A DNA stretch of 64,000 nucleotides from Myroides oncorhynchi. Its GTDB lineage: Bacteria > Bacteroidota > Bacteroidia > Flavobacteriales > Flavobacteriaceae. Of this stretch, positions 26,433 through 35,476 are shown in pieces (the first letter of the stretch is position 1; each line of letters opens with the position of its first letter). The position numbers and the translations under genes were made by a program. The notes below the pieces were generated by a model, which worked only from the letters and a program-made list of their open reading frames with translations, had not been told where the DNA came from and ran no database searches. The DNA is taken from assembly GCF_020905415.1 (NCBI RefSeq), contig NZ_JAJJMP010000001.1, forward strand, positions 2,305,501 to 2,369,500, given 5' to 3'.

Positions 26433-27674
26433 ATGAAAACAAGAGAAGAGTTGCAACGTGAGTGGAGCTTAAAAGGAGCGAAATACGCTAAGGATATTAA
26501 TGAGATGGTAGCTTTTGGTAATGAACACGGATGGGATAATTGGGAAGGAGAGGAAGCTGTAGATACTAGAGGTAAGATAGGAGAAGCAGTTATTAAGCTA
26601 TTAAGAGAAGCTAATGCAAATGGTACAGTAGCTGCTTTTAGAGAAGAGTTTGCTCCTGCACATGCTCCTGTAACATCTATGTTAGACAATAAGGGTGGGT
26701 ATATAGGAGATATTTGTTATATAGCAGAAGATTGCGTTGCTTTTATACAAGGGACTTCTTATGAAGAGCGACAAGCATATATAGTAAAAGGAACAGAAGT
26801 AGTTGCATTAGATAAAGAGATTAAAAGCATCGGACAGTCTATGCGCAACCTTGTTTATGCGACAGCATACGCAGATAAGATAGTGACTCGTCAAGGATGG
26901 GAAGGAGAAATTATAGCAGAGTTTAGATTAGATACTTTAGCTAATATAGGAATTACAAGACTTATTCCTTTTAATAATGGGCAGAAAGTCTTGTTCATCT
27001 CTTCAGAGGGAATTTATTTATTAAATACTAAAGAAGAGAAACTGTTGTTTCCAATACTAGGAGAAGGGGAAGAAAACAATGGATTATCTATGGATCATGC
27101 TACTGTATCTCATGATAATAAGTACATTGTATTAGGAGAACAGTGTAGCGATCACATCGTTTTGGACAGTGAAGGGAATAAAGTAGGATCAGTAGGTCCA
27201 CAAACTGAATACCCACATTATTGTTTGTTTACTAAAGATGATAAACAATTATTGACTAACTCTTGTCATTTTTATAATGGGATATCGATAGGGGTAGATG
27301 GTGATAAGTTAGAAGGAATGGATATACCAGGTTGGGATGATCATGAGGATATTACAATATTAGATGAAGGAATGCGTGTGTATGCTGGTGTAGCTTTTAA
27401 TGACTACTATATCTTAGGAGATGCTTATGGATATATCAGAGCAGTACATAAAGACGGAAGAGAACTGTGGCAACACTTCTTAGGTTCTACCATAAGTGGA
27501 ATCGTATTATCAGAGGATGAGAAGACACTATATGTAGGTACACATGCAGGTATATTACACAAGTTGACTTTGAATAAGCCTGTAAGAGATACACATACTA
27601 TTGGTACTGCTGATATTTATGAAGACTTCCGTTTGTTACTTTGGAAGAATGAGGATAGCGTATTAGTATGGTAA
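26433..27674 (+). CDS. Hypothetical beta-propeller-like protein
   Basis: 413 residues without a signal peptide. A helical N terminus of about 90 residues (MKTREELQREWSLKGAKYAK) precedes repeated beta-sheet units that look like WD40/PQQ blades: KYIVLGEQCSDHIVLDSEGN, YYILGDAYGYIRAVHKDGRE, LWQHFLGSTISGIVLSEDEK and TLYVGTHAGILHKLTL. Repeat length is about 40-45 residues. Propellers of this kind serve as binding platforms; no enzymatic motif is visible. Not recognised further. Confidence 0.7.
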   Translation: MKTREELQREWSLKGAKYAKDINEMVAFGNEHGWDNWEGEEAVDTRGKIGEAVIKLLREANANGTVAAFREEFAPAHAPVTSMLDNKGGYIGDICYIAEDCVAFIQGTSYEERQAYIVKGTEVVALDKEIKSIGQSMRNLVYATAYADKIVTRQGWEGEIIAEFRLDTLANIGITRLIPFNNGQKVLFISSEGIYLLNTKEEKLLFPILGEGEENNGLSMDHATVSHDNKYIVLGEQCSDHIVLDSEGNKVGSVGPQTEYPHYCLFTKDDKQLLTNSCHFYNGISIGVDGDKLEGMDIPGWDDHEDITILDEGMRVYAGVAFNDYYILGDAYGYIRAVHKDGRELWQHFLGSTISGIVLSEDEKTLYVGTHAGILHKLTLNKPVRDTHTIGTADIYEDFRLLLWKNEDSVLVW

Positions 27675-27692
27675 TCACTTGATATAAGAATG

Positions 27693-27730
27693 AACAAAGC
27701 TACTTTACTATATGTTAAAGTAGCTTTGTT
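27693..27730 (+). terminator. Terminator after the propeller gene
   Basis: A 15-bp perfect stem (AACAAAGCTACTTTA with TAAAGTAGCTTTGTT), then a short T stretch. Confidence 0.85.
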
Positions 27731-27742
27731 TTATACTAAAGT

Positions 27743-27781
27743 TTTTAGTTAAGTAGTTATCTAAAGAACACTTAACTAAAA
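27743..27781 (+). promoter_or_regulatory. Inverted repeat upstream of the alpha/beta hydrolase
   Basis: Two perfect 11-bp arms (TTTTAGTTAAG at 27743-27753 and CTTAACTAAAA at 27771-27781) separated by 17 bases, ending 9 bases before the ATG. Its position suits an operator or a leader hairpin. It is distinct from the terminator at 27693-27730. Confidence 0.45.
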
Positions 27782-27790
27782 CTTATAATT

Positions 27791-28822
27791 ATGAAACACT
27801 TAATTCTATACAGTTTTCTACTGATTACTTCGATGTGTATAGGACAGAATGCTAAAACTGACTTAGAAACCTATGTTCCTAAAAAAGACAATTATTCTTT
27901 TACTACGATTAAATTTAATGTACCTGCCTTTCATTGGAAAGAGAAGATAGATAGCGTTTCTTTTGAAGGAAGTTTGATCATACCTAAGACAGGCTTCGAT
28001 AAAGTAGTGATTATTAAACCAGGTACAGGATATAATACGCGTAATACACATAGCTATTTAGCAGAAGCCTTATTAGATCACAATGTAGCTGTATTTAGAT
28101 ATGATGAAAGAGAGAAGGGAAATTCGGGAGGAACAGGAGGTGGAGATATGTCATATAGTCCTATTATAATGGGTGCAGAATTAGCTTCTGCCTTTCAGAT
28201 GTTAAAGAAGAAAGAAGAGTTAAAGGATAAAAAGATCGGTGTTATAGGTCATAGCATGGGAGGGATTGCTATTATGGATGCTTATGCTCATTCTTTCGAT
28301 CCTGATTTTTTAGTGATGTTATCATCACCTGTTGTTTCTGGTAAAGAGATGTTTCTATACCAACTAAGACAAAAGGAGAATGGTTTTCAAGATTACTTTG
28401 CGTATGATACTCAAGAAGAAAAAGAAAAGGTGTATAACGAATTAGCGGATTATTATATTTCAATTAAGGATGATAAGAATTATTGGAAGAGGTATAAGAA
28501 AAAGATGAAGGAGATAGGATATACAGATAAGAAAACTAAAACGAGATTTCGATTTCTAATAGGACGTGCAGAAAAAGATTTAGTAGCAAAAGACAATAAG
28601 GATAAGTATAGAAAGATCGCTATACCAATGTTCTATATGATAGGGGATCAAGACGTATTAGTAGATCCTGTCAGTAATGTTGAATTGCTAAAGAATTTTC
28701 ATAATCAGAATATAACAATAGAAGTATTAGAAGGAGAGAATCATTTCTTTGCTGATGGAGAAAGTTATGAAATCCATCAAGAGCCTAAACAAAAAATAGT
28801 GGACTGGGTGCTAAAGCAATAG
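27791..28822 (+). CDS. Secreted alpha/beta hydrolase
   Basis: 343 residues with a signal peptide (MKHLILYSFLLITSMCIGQ). The alpha/beta-hydrolase core shows KVVIIKPGTGYNTRNT near the oxyanion hole and the nucleophile elbow IGVIGHSMGG with Ser at residue 155. An acid is probably in MIGDQDVLVDPVSN and a His in EGENHFFADG. The same layout occurs in secreted esterase/peptidase-like proteins of Bacteroidota; the substrate is unknown. The upstream inverted repeat suggests regulation. Confidence 0.85.
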   Translation: MKHLILYSFLLITSMCIGQNAKTDLETYVPKKDNYSFTTIKFNVPAFHWKEKIDSVSFEGSLIIPKTGFDKVVIIKPGTGYNTRNTHSYLAEALLDHNVAVFRYDEREKGNSGGTGGGDMSYSPIIMGAELASAFQMLKKKEELKDKKIGVIGHSMGGIAIMDAYAHSFDPDFLVMLSSPVVSGKEMFLYQLRQKENGFQDYFAYDTQEEKEKVYNELADYYISIKDDKNYWKRYKKKMKEIGYTDKKTKTRFRFLIGRAEKDLVAKDNKDKYRKIAIPMFYMIGDQDVLVDPVSNVELLKNFHNQNITIEVLEGENHFFADGESYEIHQEPKQKIVDWVLKQ

Positions 28823-28914
28823 TTGATTTAATTAGCATTTCAATACCTTATCTTTATCATTATATTAAGAATTGATAGAGTAAATTAGAGCTTTATAATT
28901 TCACTCTATACCTC

Positions 28915-29325
28915 ATGCGACATTTAAGATATATAGTAGTGGCACTATGTGTTACTACATTCTGTATTGGACAAAATCCACAAGACAAAAACACAAGTAT
29001 AAATGACAGTTTAGCTTCTTTATATCAATCTAAAGAAGAAATAACCCTTGGTAATAAACTTACTCTACAGCAGTATGTAGAAGATCTTTATATTAATACT
29101 TGTAAGTTATATCACAAGGGAGCTATACCTACTATAGAATCTGGGGATTTTAGTGTAGTGGTAATAGATAAAAAAGGAGATGGAAATACAATGATGAAGT
29201 CAAGAGACTTAGCCTTGTTAAAAGTAGAAGATGTAAAAGAAATACGCTTCGAGAAATCAAAACAGACAGATGTGATGTATGGCTATAAAAAAGGTGATTT
29301 TGGGATGATCGTAATTACGAAATAG
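28915..29325 (+). CDS. Small secreted protein resembling the end of a TonB plug domain (copy 2)
   Basis: 136 residues, paralogous to the product at 23531-23950. After the signal peptide (MRHLRYIVVALCVTTFCIGQ) come LTLQQYVEDLYINTCKLYHK, a strand with GDFSVVVIDKKGDG, and the C terminus KVEDVKEIRFEKSKQTDVMY then GYKKGDFGMIVITK. As in copy 1, the last 30 residues imitate the closing segment of a SusC-type plug, but the YGSRG motif is YGYKK here. No barrel follows. Function is unknown. Confidence 0.65.
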   Translation: MRHLRYIVVALCVTTFCIGQNPQDKNTSINDSLASLYQSKEEITLGNKLTLQQYVEDLYINTCKLYHKGAIPTIESGDFSVVVIDKKGDGNTMMKSRDLALLKVEDVKEIRFEKSKQTDVMYGYKKGDFGMIVITK

Positions 29326-29329
29326 ATAT

Positions 29330-29364
29330 AAAAAGAGGCTGTAATGGAATTACAGCCTCTTTTT
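29330..29364. terminator. Bidirectional terminator
   Basis: A 16-bp perfect stem (AAAAAGAGGCTGTAAT with ATTACAGCCTCTTTTT), loop GGA, A run before and T run after, between two converging genes. Confidence 0.9.
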
Positions 29365-29375
29365 GATTAACTTAA

Positions 29376-31748
29376 TTATGGTTTATACTGAGGGTTTTCT
29401 TTGTAGAAGTTGTTCCAAAAGTCCTCATCGTAAGAAACTCTATCTAGTAAAGTTTTGCTTTTGTTTTTAAATTCATATTCTATGAATTTGACGTCATTTG
29501 TTTTTAAATCAAATAAATGTGAGTCATTAGAGTTGGTGAAATTATGTTTTTCTCCATTTTGATAAGTTTCTTCACTAAAGGATCTATAGAAGAAGTTAGT
29601 AGCATAGTATTTACCATTATTGAGGAGATCTTTGAATACGCTGATATTTTCTTCCTTAGCAGTCCTTAATGCAATACGCTCTATATTAGAATTGTGTTTA
29701 TACTTACTTTTTAAATAATCAGCATCTAATGATGATTCCCATGTTTCAACCACTTTTACGATGGCATAATTATCTTGATTAATATAAATTCTACCTGAGT
29801 ATTTAGAGGGATCAACTTTATTAGTGTAATTCCACCCCTCTCTCTCTGTTTCAAATGCGATAACATATAAGTTACTATCATTAGGATCTTTTGATTCTAA
29901 AAACGAAAGTTTAAATTTCTTGTATTTTCTTTTGTGCAATATATTAGAGTATTGAATAGGATTCTCTCTGCCTCTAAAAATATGGTCTGTATTTTTTATG
30001 TTCTTAATACCCCTATTGTTCCATTTTACTTGTTGTACCTCAAAAGTTGTTCTGTGTAAGCCTAAATAAGTTTTCTGATAATCTTTAGTTATCATTTCAA
30101 GGTCAAATATTTTAGTATCGTTCTTATAGATTAATTCATGACTAAATCTAGTGAAGTTAAATGGTTCAGTAGGGTGGTTCTCAGCTTTCTTTTTGATGGC
30201 AAGGCGGAGTACTTCTTTTGGAGTAAGTTGTTTGGTGATAACTAATTCATCGAGTATGTCAAAGTTTGCTTCTAAGGAGATAACAGAAGCTAATTCATTT
30301 AAGGATACACTATAGTTATCATACCCTAGAGCTTGTATCTCTAGTGTAGAGTTACCTTTTGCCTTAGGGTCAAAAGGTAGTTCATAATATCCATTGTCAT
30401 CCGTTACTCTATAGATATCTTGTTCTACTAAAATGATAGTTGCAAAGGCGATAGGCTGTTGAGTGTCTTTATCTAATAGTTGCCCTTTAAAAGAACCTTG
30501 TTCTTGTTTGATTTCTTTAGAAGGAGTAATTACATTGTTTTGGGCATCTTGTTTCTTTATCTTTTTTCGTTCTGCTTGTGAAGCAGTATTTAGAAATATA
30601 TAACCATCGTGAAACAAGTCTAATCTCTCCTTCGTATAATCTACGAAGTGAAGTAGCCTTGTGTCTATAGGTCGATGCATTGCTTCCTGATTAGAAGAAA
30701 TATACAGATAAGGAGTATGTAACTTCTGTAACTGATCTTCAAAAGAACCTTCTTGAATAGGAGTAGCATGTAATGTACGTGTCCCTGTATCGAATAGGGA
30801 ATCATTGGCATGTAATGTACCTAGACTAAATACTTTCTCTTTATAATAATCTTTTATCTGTCGCCCCATAGAGATGAACGCTCTTGCCTGTACATTTCCA
30901 CTATTAGGGGTACTGTACATAACATGGATATTATCAGCCCATACTATGATTTTCTCTTGAGGATGTCTTTTGATATACTGTATTAAGTTATCCGCCATCT
31001 GCTTATCGCGATAGTTGTGATCTTTAGAAGTAAGGTCACTTGTCATAATAGGTTCTTTCGTATCATTGGCTGATTGTGCAGTGCTTAGAAGACCTTTAGT
31101 GATTTGTACCCAAGTAAGATTAGTGTCTGTTTGAGGTAACTTCTCTATGGCAGTAATTATTCTTTTAAGCTCTTTTTCAAAAGCAGTAAACTTGATATCT
31201 TGATTATCGTATTTATAAGTAGCTAGCAATGCCTCTAATGCGATACCGAAGTCATCTGAGTCAATCTTTAAACTTATTTTTTGTTGCTCTAGATAAGTAA
31301 AAAAGTCTTCTATGAAGATATCCTCATTTAGGATTTGCGGGTCATATCCTATTACCTTTAGGTTATTATCTTCTATATATTTAACTAATCTTTGAAACTC
31401 TTGACTTTTACTCCATGTATCAAATATAGCTTGATTAAACGCATCAGTATTAAACCCCTGTTGATTCATCTTCCATATATCATATACAGGAGACTCCATA
31501 GCGAAAGTAGTAAACCCCATTTTTTGGTGTAGGTATTCAACTACTCTTATCTTCATCTCAAAGATATTATCATACATATGTGTTTGTTCTCCTAGCATGA
31601 CGATTTGTTTGTCTTTGAGCTCTTCTTTAAGGAAAGACAGGTCTGTTAGTTCCTTACTATCTGGAGGAAGCAGTGGCTGTATTATTAACTCTTGCGCTTT
31701 AGTCATGGTGACTGCTAAAGCCATTAGTAAGGTGAATAAAAATCTCAT
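29376..31748 (-). CDS. Erythromycin esterase-like protein fused to a carboxypeptidase-regulatory-like domain
   Basis: 790 residues with a signal peptide (MRFLFTLLMALAVTMTKAQE). Residues about 35-400 match the erythromycin-esterase superfamily: MLGEQTHMYDN (E54, H57), FTTFAMES (E85) and IVWADNIHVMYS carry the equivalents of the catalytic Glu and His residues. A carboxypeptidase-like beta-sandwich follows at about 415-510 (GQLLDKDTQQPIAFATIILV). The remaining 270 residues form a domain seen in other Bacteroidota surface-associated proteins. Erythromycin resistance cannot be assumed; most relatives have unknown substrates. Confidence 0.8.
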   Translation of the reverse strand: MRFLFTLLMALAVTMTKAQELIIQPLLPPDSKELTDLSFLKEELKDKQIVMLGEQTHMYDNIFEMKIRVVEYLHQKMGFTTFAMESPVYDIWKMNQQGFNTDAFNQAIFDTWSKSQEFQRLVKYIEDNNLKVIGYDPQILNEDIFIEDFFTYLEQQKISLKIDSDDFGIALEALLATYKYDNQDIKFTAFEKELKRIITAIEKLPQTDTNLTWVQITKGLLSTAQSANDTKEPIMTSDLTSKDHNYRDKQMADNLIQYIKRHPQEKIIVWADNIHVMYSTPNSGNVQARAFISMGRQIKDYYKEKVFSLGTLHANDSLFDTGTRTLHATPIQEGSFEDQLQKLHTPYLYISSNQEAMHRPIDTRLLHFVDYTKERLDLFHDGYIFLNTASQAERKKIKKQDAQNNVITPSKEIKQEQGSFKGQLLDKDTQQPIAFATIILVEQDIYRVTDDNGYYELPFDPKAKGNSTLEIQALGYDNYSVSLNELASVISLEANFDILDELVITKQLTPKEVLRLAIKKKAENHPTEPFNFTRFSHELIYKNDTKIFDLEMITKDYQKTYLGLHRTTFEVQQVKWNNRGIKNIKNTDHIFRGRENPIQYSNILHKRKYKKFKLSFLESKDPNDSNLYVIAFETEREGWNYTNKVDPSKYSGRIYINQDNYAIVKVVETWESSLDADYLKSKYKHNSNIERIALRTAKEENISVFKDLLNNGKYYATNFFYRSFSEETYQNGEKHNFTNSNDSHLFDLKTNDVKFIEYEFKNKSKTLLDRVSYDEDFWNNFYKENPQYKP

Positions 31749-31975
31749 ATTATGGTGTTTGTTTCTAGTTGGTTATAGATATAACACTAAATATAAGGTT
31801 CTTATTGTTTAACTGTAAAGTGTTGTTTGATTGTTTAACATATTTGCCATAAGGTGTCATATTGTTTGGGATTAAAATATTTACAGTCAGTATACCTAAA
31901 CAAAACTTTATTATATCATAAATAAGTCTACCTATTACTTATATAATGGGAGTGAATTTTTCACTAGTTTTTACT

Positions 31976-31983
31976 TAAATTTG
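31976..31983 (+). promoter_or_regulatory. -7 promoter element TAAATTTG for the DUF805 gene
   Basis: A consensus TAnnTTTG box 25 bases before the GTG start at 32009, which supports that unusual start codon. Confidence 0.55.
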
Positions 31984-32008
31984 ACGCTTCAAAATAAACG
32001 GAATAATT

Positions 32009-32317
32009 GTGATTAAAGATACATTTTCTTATAAAGGGACAATCAACAGAAAGGCATATATCATAAGTTTAGTAACTTACTTTGCGCTGTTGTTTTTAAG
32101 CTTTTCACTGTTTGCGAGATTAAGTGGGGCTTTTTTCGGAATACTATTTCTAATTGTTTTTATAGGGCTACATATTTATCTTTTCGGCAAGGGGACTAGA
32201 CGTTGTCATGATTTAGGTAAGAAGGGATGGGAGCAGTTTAGTTTTAGAACCTGGTTAGGTATGTTATCCAGAGAGATAAAAGTGACTAAGCCTGTATCAG
32301 AGCCAATAGAAAGCTAA
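32009..32317 (+). CDS. DUF805-family membrane protein (GTG start)
   Basis: 102 residues starting at GTG; no in-frame ATG precedes it downstream of the promoter. DUF805 hallmarks are the opening FSYKGTINRKAYIISLVTYF and RRCHDLGKKGWEQF in the second half. Two hydrophobic segments are visible (about 18-34 and 40-56). It is a little shorter than many relatives, ending in a polar tail. Function of the family is unknown. Confidence 0.8.
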   Translation: MIKDTFSYKGTINRKAYIISLVTYFALLFLSFSLFARLSGAFFGILFLIVFIGLHIYLFGKGTRRCHDLGKKGWEQFSFRTWLGMLSREIKVTKPVSEPIES

Positions 32318-32355
32318 AAAAGATGTAATGAATATTGTATCATTACATCTTTTTT
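32316..32355. terminator. Bidirectional terminator
   Basis: A 16-bp perfect stem (AAAAAAGATGTAATGA with TCATTACATCTTTTTT) with an 8-base loop between the converging DUF805 and PhyH genes. Confidence 0.9.
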
Positions 32356-32381
32356 AGTTCCTTCATATAAAGGACAGACTC

Positions 32382-33116
32382 TTAGAATACACTGTTGTTT
32401 AGAAGAATTAACTCTTCTTCAGTAGGCTGATTTTTAGGATCTATAAATGCATTAAAAGCTGGTGTATCATCACAATAGATAATATCGAAAGAGAACCTCT
32501 CATCACCATACAGCCCTCTGTGGATACTATTCGCAGAGAAGATAAATAGATCACCTCTGTTTAGATTAATCACTTGCCCTCGTTCTAGAGCATCACTGGG
32601 GTGTCTACCATGCTGAGATAACCTAGTATCTTCTTCTATAGGGCTATCCCATAGTCGATGACTAGAAGGGATGATTTCTATTCCATTCTCTTTCTTTAGT
32701 GGGATTCTAAAGTGAACTACATTTTCTGTTTTAATCTTTTCTTGTTGTTCTTCTATTGAAAGGCCTGTATATTGAATATCCCTGTGCCAATAATTCTTTT
32801 GTTCCCTGTGATATGGGTCAAAGAACAATTGAGTATTTAAGAATTTAGCTTTATCAGGAAAGATAGACTTGACGATATCCATAAGCTTAGTCTGAGTAAT
32901 GAATTGGAATAATGCTAGCCTTTCTTGTATAGTAATAAAAGGACTGCTCGTAAGGCTGTGACTGTTGATTAGTCCTTTTTTATAATCTTGTTCATATTTG
33001 ATCAACCACTGTTTGTGAAAGTTATCAAGTATCAGTTCTATTAGTTCTAATTCTTTTTCAGTAATGAATTTAGGAAGGTATAGATAGCCGTTTTTGTTAT
33101 AAGAATTCTGATACAT
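32382..33116 (-). CDS. PhyH-family Fe(II)/2-oxoglutarate dioxygenase
   Basis: 244 residues. The metal triad of the phytanoyl-CoA dioxygenase family is visible: WHRDIQ (H111, D113) and the distal SIHRGLYGDER (H199), with the Arg six to seven residues later as a 2-oxoglutarate anchor. VVHFRIPLKKENGIEIIPSS is also family-typical. Such enzymes hydroxylate small molecules or lipids; the substrate is not evident from context. The gene stands alone, with no biosynthetic neighbours. Confidence 0.85.
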   Translation of the reverse strand: MYQNSYNKNGYLYLPKFITEKELELIELILDNFHKQWLIKYEQDYKKGLINSHSLTSSPFITIQERLALFQFITQTKLMDIVKSIFPDKAKFLNTQLFFDPYHREQKNYWHRDIQYTGLSIEEQQEKIKTENVVHFRIPLKKENGIEIIPSSHRLWDSPIEEDTRLSQHGRHPSDALERGQVINLNRGDLFIFSANSIHRGLYGDERFSFDIIYCDDTPAFNAFIDPKNQPTEEELILLNNSVF

Positions 33117-33258
33117 GGTTGCTTGTTTTTATAAATGACTAATGTAGTGTTATTCACATTAATTAAAGGGGATTTACTGCTCTATTTATTCCTTAATATA
33201 AACAATAGATTCTTGATTTTATACCATAAATAAAGCAGTTGAATATTTTTTAATAACG

Positions 33259-33266
33259 TATATTTG
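33259..33266 (+). promoter_or_regulatory. -7 promoter element TATATTTG for the MutS-like gene
   Basis: A consensus TAnnTTTG box 42 bases before the ATG. Confidence 0.55.
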
Positions 33267-33308
33267 TTGGAATCACCTATTGAGAATATTCAAGCCAATT
33301 AACATCCA

Positions 33309-35084
33309 ATGGAAATTTATAAGAAAAGACAATTATTATTTAATACTAAATACAATGCTATTAGAGGTAAGTATAAACTGGTAGGCGCTATCCGTTTATT
33401 AGTGTTTTTTGCTGTTATATACTTCTTTTATCTAGCGCTATCTCACGCAGATACTTTTTATCTATATACTACAGGAGGTGCTATCGTTTTATTTTTAGCC
33501 TTATTAAAGATACATGCTAGCTACTCATGGAAGATGCGTTATGTGCAAGCGCTTAAAGATATTAATACAGATGAGTTAAACTTCGTAGAGAAAGATGAAA
33601 GACCATTTGAAGATGGTAGTGAGTTTAAGACTACAGAACATCCTTATGCTTTTGACCTTGATATATTTGGATACAAATCTCTTTACCAGTATCTAAATAG
33701 GACAGCAACTTTTATTGGTAAGCAAAAGTTGGCAGATATGCTAAAAGGGAAATTAAGTGCTAAGGAGATATTAGAGAACCAAGAGGCAGTGAAAGAACTT
33801 TCTCAAAAAATAGAATGGAGACAGGAGATATATGCGTATAGTAAATTATCTAATCTAGATGAGAAGTCTTATCAAAGGTTAAAAAAATGGAGTGAGACAG
33901 AGGTGTTATCTATAAGCAAATTTGTTAGAGCTCTTAGTTATATATTGCCAGTGGCATTAGGCGTATCTGTAGTACTCTATTATCTACTAAATATATCTGC
34001 TCTAGGATATGTGATATCGAGTTTATTCTCTATAAACTTGATTATTGCTTTATCTAATATTAGATATATACAGAAGGAGCTAGGTGGTGCTGATAAAGTA
34101 CATGAAACAATAGAAAGCTGTAGTGCAATAATAAAGCGTATCGAAAGAGAGAACTTCGCTACTGAGAAAATGAAAACGTATATCAGTGAATTGAATAAAG
34201 ATTCGTTTCAGGCTAGTAAAGAATTAAAGGTGCTATCTCGATTATTCGAGCAAATGGAGACTGTCGCTAATATCTTTGTAATGGTCGTATTTAATGGCTT
34301 TATTCAATATCATGTACATGTGCTTTATCGCTTTTTAGACTGGAAAAGGCAGAAAGGACACTTAGTACCTAAGGCTATAGAGATCATAGGAGAAGTAGAG
34401 GCATTAAACTCGCTAGCGAACTTATCTTATAACAATAGACATTATACCTTTCCTGTTATTAATGAAGAGGGGAAGATGAGTTTTAAAGAGTTAGGACATC
34501 CACTTCTTAATGAGAAAAAAAGAGTGTGTAATGATATCGAATTTAGCAATCAACGTTTTGTGATTCTCACAGGATCTAATATGTCTGGTAAGAGTACATT
34601 CTTGCGTACTATAGGAGTCAATCTTGTGCTAGCAGGTATTGGAGCACCTATCTGTGCTAGTAAGGCGAGTTTCTTCCCTTTGCCTCTATTTGTGTCTATG
34701 CGATTAACAGATTCATTAGATGATAGTGAATCATACTTCTATGCAGAAGTGAAGAGACTTAAGATGATTATAGAACAGGTGAGAGAGGAATCGTGTTTTG
34801 TATTATTAGATGAGATTCTGAGAGGAACTAATTCTGATGACAAACAAAGTGGAACAATAGGGGTGATTCATAAATTAATAAGAGAGAAAACCTATGGTGT
34901 CATCGCTACACATGATTTAGAAGTGTGTGAGACAACAAGTAAGTTTCCTGATATATTGGTTAATAAATGCTTCGAAGTAGAAATCAAAGAAGATGATTTG
35001 TATTTTGATTACAAGATTAGAGATGGAGTCTGTCAGAATAAGAATGCTACCTTCATTATGAAAAAAATGGAGATTATAGATTAA
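33309..35084 (+). CDS. Membrane-anchored MutS-like ATPase
   Basis: 591 residues. Residues about 25-65 hold two hydrophobic segments (LLVFFAVIYFFYLAL; AIVLFLALLKI), and another pair lies at about 208-250. A MutS core/lever region follows, then the MutS ATPase domain: Walker A GSNMSGKSTFLRTIGVN (about 421), SYFYAEVKRLKMII, and Walker B CFVLLDEILRGTNS with the conserved ATHDLEVCE. There is no mismatch-recognition domain I, so it is not MutS or MutS2. This membrane form is known to me from Bacteroidota; its role is undefined. Confidence 0.85.
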   Translation: MEIYKKRQLLFNTKYNAIRGKYKLVGAIRLLVFFAVIYFFYLALSHADTFYLYTTGGAIVLFLALLKIHASYSWKMRYVQALKDINTDELNFVEKDERPFEDGSEFKTTEHPYAFDLDIFGYKSLYQYLNRTATFIGKQKLADMLKGKLSAKEILENQEAVKELSQKIEWRQEIYAYSKLSNLDEKSYQRLKKWSETEVLSISKFVRALSYILPVALGVSVVLYYLLNISALGYVISSLFSINLIIALSNIRYIQKELGGADKVHETIESCSAIIKRIERENFATEKMKTYISELNKDSFQASKELKVLSRLFEQMETVANIFVMVVFNGFIQYHVHVLYRFLDWKRQKGHLVPKAIEIIGEVEALNSLANLSYNNRHYTFPVINEEGKMSFKELGHPLLNEKKRVCNDIEFSNQRFVILTGSNMSGKSTFLRTIGVNLVLAGIGAPICASKASFFPLPLFVSMRLTDSLDDSESYFYAEVKRLKMIIEQVREESCFVLLDEILRGTNSDDKQSGTIGVIHKLIREKTYGVIATHDLEVCETTSKFPDILVNKCFEVEIKEDDLYFDYKIRDGVCQNKNATFIMKKMEIID

Positions 35085-35106
35085 TTATACTATCTAAAAG
35101 ATAATG

Positions 35107-35128
35107 AAGAGTCATATTTATGGCTCTT
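35107..35128 (+). terminator. Terminator after the MutS-like gene
   Basis: A 10-bp stem with one G-T pair (AAGAGTCATA with TATGGCTCTT) and a T8 tail. Confidence 0.8.
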
Positions 35129-35476
35129 TTTTTTGGCTTAAAATGTAGGTGATTGTACACTTATAACTAAGAAGGGCATTAGCAATTGTAGAGTTATATT
35201 TGGTTGTATTATCTTGAATTATAGCGTTGTGGTCTATTGTTTTTTGGGAGTGGCTGTATGGTTTTGCTATTTTTTGACGCGACCACTATGCGACCAAACT
35301 GCTATCACTATCCTAGCATAGCTATCTGCCTTTGTTTACAGCAGATTATAGTCAAATACTATCTTATAACTCTATGATATGTGCTAGCGTGATATTATAA
35401 AAAACAAAGCCTGTCTAAACTAGAATAGTAATCTATAATGGATGTTACTATACTAGCTTCGACAGGCTCAAAAAAA
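35129..35476. other. Gene-free stretch between converging genes
   Basis: Roughly 350 bases without a credible reading frame. It contains GCGACCA twice (about 35280 and 35294) and an imperfect long hairpin described separately (35408-35468). No tRNA or recognised RNA fold is visible. Confidence 0.5.
35408..35468 (-). terminator. Long imperfect hairpin, possible second terminator of punA
   Basis: Outer stem AGCCTGTC with GACAGGCT (8 bp), then CTAG with CTAG and ATAGTAA with TTACTAT after small bulges. On the minus strand it is followed by TTTGTTTTTT. It lies beyond the main punA terminator. Confidence 0.5.

Noticed and set aside
29376..31748. Acquired macrolide-resistance gene
   Set aside because: The esterase domain is secreted and fused to Bacteroidota-specific domains. 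Context is chromosomal with no mobile element nearby, so clinical-type resistance is not supported.
35129..35476. Small RNA gene such as tmRNA, SRP RNA or RNase P RNA
   Set aside because: I cannot find the conserved cores of these RNAs; only hairpins and short repeats are visible.
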